Source: an uncultured Pelagibacteraceae bacterium
GTDB lineage: Bacteria > Pseudomonadota > Alphaproteobacteria > Pelagibacterales > Pelagibacteraceae
Assembly: GCA_902629935.1 (NCBI GenBank)
Contig: CACOSU010000004.1
Location: 53,510 to 117,509 of the forward strand
Length of the DNA: 64,000 nt
Direction of reading: 5' to 3'
Of the stretch, positions 59,775-64,000 are shown in pieces; the first letter of the stretch is position 1; every line of letters begins with the position of its first letter. The position numbers were made by a program, and so were the translations under genes. A model generated the notes under the pieces. That model was not told the origin of the DNA. It worked only from the letters and a program-made list of their open reading frames with translations, and did no database searches.

Positions 59775-60885
59775 CTATCCACCCTCCACCAAGTACCTTT
59801 TCTCCATATTGATCCTTTTTATAAAAAACGCATGCTTGACCAGGTGAAATTCCATCTTCTGAATTTATTAAAATAACATTTGCTTTGTTGTTATCTATTA
59901 AATCAACTTTTGCCTCTAAAAGATTTCCAGTAGATCTTACTTTAACAAATATATTCTGTTCTAAATCTTCTTTGTTGGTTAATAAATTTATTTCCTTCAA
60001 AGCAATTTCTTTTTTTCCCAGTTTTTCTTTCGACCCAACTATTATTTCATTTCTATCAGAATTAATTTTTAACACATAAAGAGCCTCTTTATCTGAAACT
60101 TTAATACCCTTACGTTGTCCAATTGTAAAATTGATAATTCCATCATGGACCCCTATTACTTTACCGTCTAGATTTTTTATATTTCCTCTCTGAAAAGAGT
60201 CTGGTCTAAATTTTTGTATTACAGATGTATAATCACCATTTGGAACAAAACAGATATCTTGACTATCAGGTTTATCGGCAACATTTAAATCTAGATTTTT
60301 AGCAATTTCTCTAGTTTTATCTTTTAACATACTCCCTAATGGAAATCTTAAATAATCTAATTGTTCTCTAGTAGTGTTAAATAAAAAATAACTTTGATCC
60401 CTATTCTGATCTATAGCTCTATACATGTTTGTTGTTTTGTTTTCTGTAATACTTTTTACATAATGACCGGTTATCAATGCATCTGCTTTAAGCTCTTTTG
60501 ACACATCAAATAAATCTTTAAATTTGACAGTTTGATTACACTGAACACATGGTATTGGAGTTTCACCTTTTAAATAACTGTCAACAAAATTATCGATAAC
60601 ACCCTGTTTAAACTTATCTTGATAATAAAGAATTTTATGATCAATATTTAATTTGTGTGCTACTCGTTTAGCATCGATTATATCTTGACCTGAACAACAT
60701 TGTTTTGATGACGCTACTTCCTTACCATCATCATAAAGTTTCAATGTTATTCCAATAACTTTATATCCCTCTTTTTTCATAATGCCTGCTACTGTTGACG
60801 AATCTACTCCTCCTGACATTGCAACAACTACAGTTGTGTCTGAGGGGCTTTTATCTATGCCAATTGAATTTAATTCTTTATTCAT
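59767..60885 (-). CDS. mnmA: tRNA-specific 2-thiouridylase MnmA
   Basis: 372 residues. [20 protein letters not shown] (about 19-38) is the PP-loop; [16 protein letters not shown] (about 112-127) has the nucleophile Cys and [13 protein letters not shown] (about 204-216) the persulfide Cys. [12 protein letters not shown] is the C-terminal domain end. It places sulfur on U34 of Glu, Gln and Lys tRNAs. A divergent 41-base gap separates it from the DUF3553-like gene. Confidence 0.95.
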   Translation of the reverse strand: MNKELNSIGIDKSPSDTTVVVAMSGGVDSSTVAGIMKKEGYKVIGITLKLYDDGKEVASSKQCCSGQDIIDAKRVAHKLNIDHKILYYQDKFKQGVIDNFVDSYLKGETPIPCVQCNQTVKFKDLFDVSKELKADALITGHYVKSITENKTTNMYRAIDQNRDQSYFLFNTTREQLDYLRFPLGSMLKDKTREIAKNLDLNVADKPDSQDICFVPNGDYTSVIQKFRPDSFQRGNIKNLDGKVIGVHDGIINFTIGQRKGIKVSDKEALYVLKINSDRNEIIVGSKEKLGKKEIALKEINLLTNKEDLEQNIFVKVRSTGNLLEAKVDLIDNNKANVILINSEDGISPGQACVFYKKDQYGEKVLGGGWIVN

Positions 60886-60926
60886 AAGGTGTTATTTATA
60901 CTTATTTCCAATATAAGTTAAATTAA

Positions 60927-61094
60927 ATGATTTTAGATTATGAACCAGGTGACAAAGTCACAAATCCTCAAAAAAAAGAATGGGGTATCGGGCAAGTTCA
61001 ATCTATAATTAAAGATAAGGTGACAGTTAATTTTGAAAATGTTGGAAAAAAGGTCATTAATGCAAAGAATATTGAATTAAGAAAACTAGGATAA
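60927..61094 (+). CDS. DUF3553-family small protein (55 aa)
   Basis: Encodes MILDYEPGDKVTNPQKKEWG, then IGQVQSIIKDKVTVNFENVGKK (split here) and ending ELRKLG. 'EPGDxVxNPxxxxWGxGQVQSxxxxKVTVNFExxGK' is the DUF3553 signature, a Tudor/SH3-like beta domain common in alphaproteobacteria. It lies five bases before the cysQ-like gene and is likely co-transcribed. Possibly a nucleic-acid-associated module. Confidence 0.85.
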   Translation: MILDYEPGDKVTNPQKKEWGIGQVQSIIKDKVTVNFENVGKKVINAKNIELRKLG

Positions 61095-61099
61095 TAAAG

Positions 61100-61879
61100 G
61101 TGAACTTAAAAAAAATCGTTGAAAATTTAATAGATAATTTTTTAGAAGCAGGAGAATTGGCACTATTATTAAGAAAAAAAGGATTAATAAAAAAAATAAA
61201 AATAGATAATACACCTGTAAGTAATGGTGACCTAGAAGTAAATAAATTTATTTCAAATAAAATTTCTGAAATTACCCCTGACATCCCCATAATTTCAGAA
61301 GAGACTTCTGAAAATAAGGACAATTTAAATTTAAAAGATTTTTGGCTTATTGATCCTATCGATGGAACTTATGACTATATTAATAATCTTGAAGAATTTA
61401 CTATTAATGCTGGTTTAATAATCAACAATAAACCAGCAGCTGGGTTAATTAATGCTCCAGCCAAGAAAAGAATGTTTTATTCTTATGAAAAAGGTAATGC
61501 CTTTGAATTTAATAAAGGTAAAACGACAAATCTAAGCAATAAACCAAACAAGACGTCAAAAACATTAAAATTCATTTCATACTCAACTAAAATAAAACCT
61601 GAAATACAAAAAATTTACGATAAGCTAGGTGTAAAAGAAAATGTCAGAATGAAAAGCTCACTTAAATTTTGTGTTGTTGCTGCAGGTGAGTATGATGGTT
61701 ATGTAGCTGAACCTAGGGCTTATGAATGGGATATTGCAGCTGGTCATGCTATTTTAGAACATTCAGGTGGAACTGTAACAGATTTTTCAGGTAATCAAAT
61801 TTTATACGGTAAAAAAGATTTAAAAAATCCAAGTTTAATTTTGAAAAATAAAAATATTTTACAATGGACGAACAATTAA
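61100..61879 (+). CDS. cysQ: 3'(2'),5'-bisphosphate nucleotidase, CysQ-like
   Basis: 259 residues from GTG 61100. PIISEETSE (about 64-72), WLIDPIDGTYDYINNLEEF (about 83-101) and EWDIAAGHAILEHSGGTVTD (about 212-231) are the metal and substrate motifs of the inositol monophosphatase superfamily. CysQ removes phosphate from PAP. Related inositol phosphatases are an alternative. Overlaps the next small gene by 16 bases. Confidence 0.85.
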   Translation: MNLKKIVENLIDNFLEAGELALLLRKKGLIKKIKIDNTPVSNGDLEVNKFISNKISEITPDIPIISEETSENKDNLNLKDFWLIDPIDGTYDYINNLEEFTINAGLIINNKPAAGLINAPAKKRMFYSYEKGNAFEFNKGKTTNLSNKPNKTSKTLKFISYSTKIKPEIQKIYDKLGVKENVRMKSSLKFCVVAAGEYDGYVAEPRAYEWDIAAGHAILEHSGGTVTDFSGNQILYGKKDLKNPSLILKNKNILQWTNN

Positions 61880-62007
61880 GAATAATTTTGATAATAATTG
61901 TTTCTGTTTCAATTTTTGGTTTACTTGTTTTTGTATTTGTAAAAAATTATTTAAGAAATAAAGTCAATCAACTGGTAAAAGAAGAAAAAGCAAAAAAGCT
62001 AAAGTAA
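61864..62007 (+). CDS. Small single-span membrane protein (47 aa)
   Basis: Begins MDEQLRIILIIIVSVSIFGL, one membrane span to about residue 26, then a Lys-rich tail ending KAKKLK. It starts inside the end of the cysQ-like gene, and its end overlaps the convergent recX by nine bases. The coupling supports it as real. Function unknown. Confidence 0.55.
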   Translation: MDEQLRIILIIIVSVSIFGLLVFVFVKNYLRNKVNQLVKEEKAKKLK

Positions 62008-62562
62008 ATTTATTATTTTAAGATATTCGTCTTTTTCAATATCCATTACCCTTTTTGATGTTTCAAAATCAAAACCATTCCTAGCAAGCAAAGATATATC
62101 TTTTTTATAAAATAACGTTCTATTATCTTCCGCTCTAGATGGTCCAATTCTTTTCCTTTTACATAATTTTATTGCTGAAAAAAAATCTTGGTCAGCATTG
62201 TTCTCTTTTATTTTATCTACTGTATCTTTTATAAATTTTTCATTAATTCCTTTCCCAATTAAATAATTTCTAATTTTATTTATTGAGTTTCCTCTTTGAA
62301 TCATATTTTTTGACTTACTTTCTGAATAAAATTTATCATTTATAAATCTATTTTTCTCTAAATCAGATAAAACAATATCAATTAGCTTATTTACATCTTT
62401 CTTTCTTACATCTGATGCTGATAGTTTCATATATTTTTTTAGTAAATAAGTTTTTAATTGTTGTTTCGAAGGTGCATATTTTTCAACATATGCGAAGGCA
62501 AATTTACGCATCTCATCAACAGTTACTTGGAGTGTTTTTTTTCTATTTCTTATAGGAATCAT
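61999..62562 (-). CDS. recX: RecX-family regulatory protein
   Basis: 187 residues. FAYVEKYAPSKQQLKTYLLKKY (split; about 24-45) is the first RecX helical repeat; IDIVLSDLEKNRFINDKFYSES (about 66-87) the second; IRNYLIGKGINEKFIKDTVDKI (about 98-119) the third; RRNGFDFETSKRVM-like C-terminus the last. RecX caps and limits RecA filaments. Divergent from the downstream membrane gene. Confidence 0.87.
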   Translation of the reverse strand: MIPIRNRKKTLQVTVDEMRKFAFAYVEKYAPSKQQLKTYLLKKYMKLSASDVRKKDVNKLIDIVLSDLEKNRFINDKFYSESKSKNMIQRGNSINKIRNYLIGKGINEKFIKDTVDKIKENNADQDFFSAIKLCKRKRIGPSRAEDNRTLFYKKDISLLARNGFDFETSKRVMDIEKDEYLKIINLL

Positions 62563-62588
62563 TGTAAGATTTAATATAATATATCGAA

Positions 62589-63062
62589 ATGATTGAACAA
62601 ATTTATACTTATTTTACAATTGAGACACTTTACATGTGGATTAATCTTGGGGTTCTGCCTTTCTGGTTTATCTTGATTTTATTTCCTCAATCACATCTAA
62701 GTAGAATTTTTGTGACTTCGGTTTTCCCTTTTTTCTTGTTAAGCGGTGTATATATTTTCATTTTATATAAATCTTTTTTATCTGGTTATGACTTTGATGA
62801 AAATTTTACTCTTTATCTAGGTCTTAATGAATTATCTAGATTATTTGAAGATCATCTATACATAATGATATTTTGGACACATTTTATAGCAATAAACTTA
62901 TTTATTGGTGGTTGGATTGTTAAAGATTCACAAAAATTTTCTGTTAATAAAATACTATTAGCTTTACCATTAATTATTACCTATTTAATTGGTCCAATAG
63001 GTCTATTTCTTTATTGGGTTATTAGAATTTTTTACGCAAAAAGAATTAGTTTATATGAATAG
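62589..63062 (+). CDS. ABA4-like membrane protein
   Basis: 157 residues, four spans: LYMWINLGVLPFWFILILFP (about 14-33), SVFPFFLLSGVYIFILY (about 44-60), LYIMIFWTHFIAINLFIGGW (about 92-111) and a last at about 126-148. WINxGVLPFWxILIxFPxS and 'DxFVGRWI/DAxR'-like (here FIGGWIVKDS) match the ABA4-like (DUF4281) family, known from plant neoxanthin synthesis. In bacteria its role is unclear. Overlaps the next gene by eight bases. Confidence 0.78.
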   Translation: MIEQIYTYFTIETLYMWINLGVLPFWFILILFPQSHLSRIFVTSVFPFFLLSGVYIFILYKSFLSGYDFDENFTLYLGLNELSRLFEDHLYIMIFWTHFIAINLFIGGWIVKDSQKFSVNKILLALPLIITYLIGPIGLFLYWVIRIFYAKRISLYE

Positions 63063-63633
63063 TCGTATAGATTTTTATTTTGATGTTATTAGCCCTTACG
63101 CATACATAGCTCATAAAAAAATTCTTAAATATAAAAATATTTTTTTTAACTATAAACCTATCTTTCTTGGTGGTCTTCATAACTTAGCTGGCATTAAAGC
63201 ACCTGCTTTTAATAAATATAAAATGAATAATATGAAAAATGATTGTGATTTAGTTGCACATAAAAATAATATTAAATTTATATGGAATTCAAAATTTCCA
63301 ATCAATTCATTAAATATAATGAGAGGATATCTAAGTATAAACACGGACAAAAGAAATGAATATCTAGATCTTTTTTTTGAAGCCTACTGGAAAAAAAATC
63401 AAGATTTATCAAAAATTGAAAATATAAGAGAGTTGTTGCAAAAATTAAATATTGATAGCAGTTTTTTTTTTAATTCTATTAAAGAAAAAAAAATTAAAGA
63501 TGAATTAATTAACTTAACTAGTGAAGCTTTTGAAAAAGAAGTTTTTGGAGCTCCTACATTTATAGTAAATAATAAAATTTTTTGGGGGCAGGATAGGTTA
63601 GAATATGCGATAGAAGAATTAGATTTAAGTTAA
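63055..63633 (+). CDS. 2-hydroxychromene-2-carboxylate isomerase-like (DsbA fold)
   Basis: 192 residues. IDFYFDVISPYAYIAHKKI (about 5-23) is the glutathione-binding start of the family, and FEKEVFGAPTFIVNNKIFWG (about 158-177) with DRLEYAIEEL closes the thioredoxin fold; no redox CxxC. Family members isomerise chromene carboxylates with glutathione; the substrate in SAR11 is unknown. The stop overlaps the convergent rhodanese end by four bases. Confidence 0.84.
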   Translation: MNSRIDFYFDVISPYAYIAHKKILKYKNIFFNYKPIFLGGLHNLAGIKAPAFNKYKMNNMKNDCDLVAHKNNIKFIWNSKFPINSLNIMRGYLSINTDKRNEYLDLFFEAYWKKNQDLSKIENIRELLQKLNIDSSFFFNSIKEKKIKDELINLTSEAFEKEVFGAPTFIVNNKIFWGQDRLEYAIEELDLS

Positions 63634-63974
63634 ACTATTTTAAATTTACTTTTACTGATAGATCCAAAACCTCCATTAATATGAGATATTTTCTTGTATC
63701 CCATTTCTCTCAACGATTTTACTGCTAAAGCTGATCTCACTCCTCCCGCACAAAAAAGAATAAATTCTTTATCTTTATCAAGTTGACCATTTTGAAATAT
63801 AGCACTACTTGGATCTAAATAAATTTCTAACATACCTCTAGGTATATGACTTGCTCCCTTAACTTTTCCACTATTTTCTAATTCATTAATTTCTCTTATG
63901 TCAATCAAATTACAACTTTCATTTTGAAATATTTCATATGCCTCATCTGCAGTAATTGTTTTAATTTCATTCAT
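63630..63974 (-). CDS. Single-domain rhodanese-like sulfurtransferase
   Basis: 114 residues. AYEIFQNESCNLIDIREINE (about 12-31) is the CDC25-like N-terminal part, and FILFCAGGVRSALAVKSLREM (split; about 71-91) has the active-site Cys loop CAGGVRS. HINGGFGSISKSK closes the domain. It may transfer sulfane sulfur or control persulfide. About 26 bases to the right edge hold nothing assignable. Confidence 0.88.
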   Translation of the reverse strand: MNEIKTITADEAYEIFQNESCNLIDIREINELENSGKVKGASHIPRGMLEIYLDPSSAIFQNGQLDKDKEFILFCAGGVRSALAVKSLREMGYKKISHINGGFGSISKSKFKIV

Positions 63975-64000
63975 AGCTTCTGATATAAGTTTTTGAAGTG

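Overview
The window joins two kinds of DNA. Bases 1 to about 24,140 are most of a T7-like (autographivirus, HTVC019P/HTVC011P-like) prophage, with every gene on the minus strand. Bases 24,190-64,000 are chromosome of a SAR11 (Pelagibacterales) alphaproteobacterium. The host call rests on the very AT-rich, tightly packed and overlapping genes, on the TRAP-dominated transport, on the sulfite-oxidising AprMBA operon beside organosulfonate genes, and on the pelagiphage-type prophage. It is inference from content; no rRNA gene is present.

Prophage, read from its right end leftwards in the direction of transcription: a truncated tRNA-Leu(UAG) marks the attachment junction. A strong terminator follows, then a repeat-rich control region, then the T7-type RNA polymerase, which is encoded as two overlapping ORFs. 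Replication and nucleotide genes come next: ssDNA-binding protein, endonuclease I, amidase, primase-helicase, DNA polymerase, exonuclease and several small unknowns. The morphogenesis genes end the visible part: portal, scaffold, HNH-like, holin-like, a cluster of tiny basic proteins, major capsid, tail tubes A and B, and internal virion proteins. The last of these runs off the left edge. Tail fibre, terminase and integrase are not in the window and should lie to the left. A T7 T-phi-like terminator follows the capsid gene. Two nearly identical promoter-like sites precede the ssb gene and the portal block.

Host, 24.3-33.5 kb: nitroreductase, uracil-DNA glycosylase (family 5), thioesterase, an SDR, an NCS1 permease and a complete DctPQM TRAP transporter. 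Host, 33.6-42.9 kb: GMC oxidoreductase, TerC, SDR, M23 peptidase, a hydratase-like enzyme, a DAO-type oxidoreductase, then a carbamoyltransferase-DUF5989-SxtJ-SGNH cluster that looks like surface-glycan or lipid modification.

Host, 42.9-53.5 kb: an organosulfonate and sulfite region. Xsc cleaves sulfoacetaldehyde and SuyAB cleaves sulfolactate; both release sulfite. A YeiH-type (SuyZ-like) and a TauE-type exporter can remove the oxyanion, and AprM-AprB-AprA can oxidise sulfite to APS. No sat gene is seen here. Host, 53.6-64 kb: an overlapping metC-like/MFS/pabB/pabA/pabC/HIT operon, then mnmA, a CysQ-like phosphatase, recX, an isomerase, a rhodanese and several tiny genes (27, 47 and 55 aa).

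No stretch longer than about 300 bases lacks a gene. No rRNA gene, CRISPR array or insertion sequence was seen.
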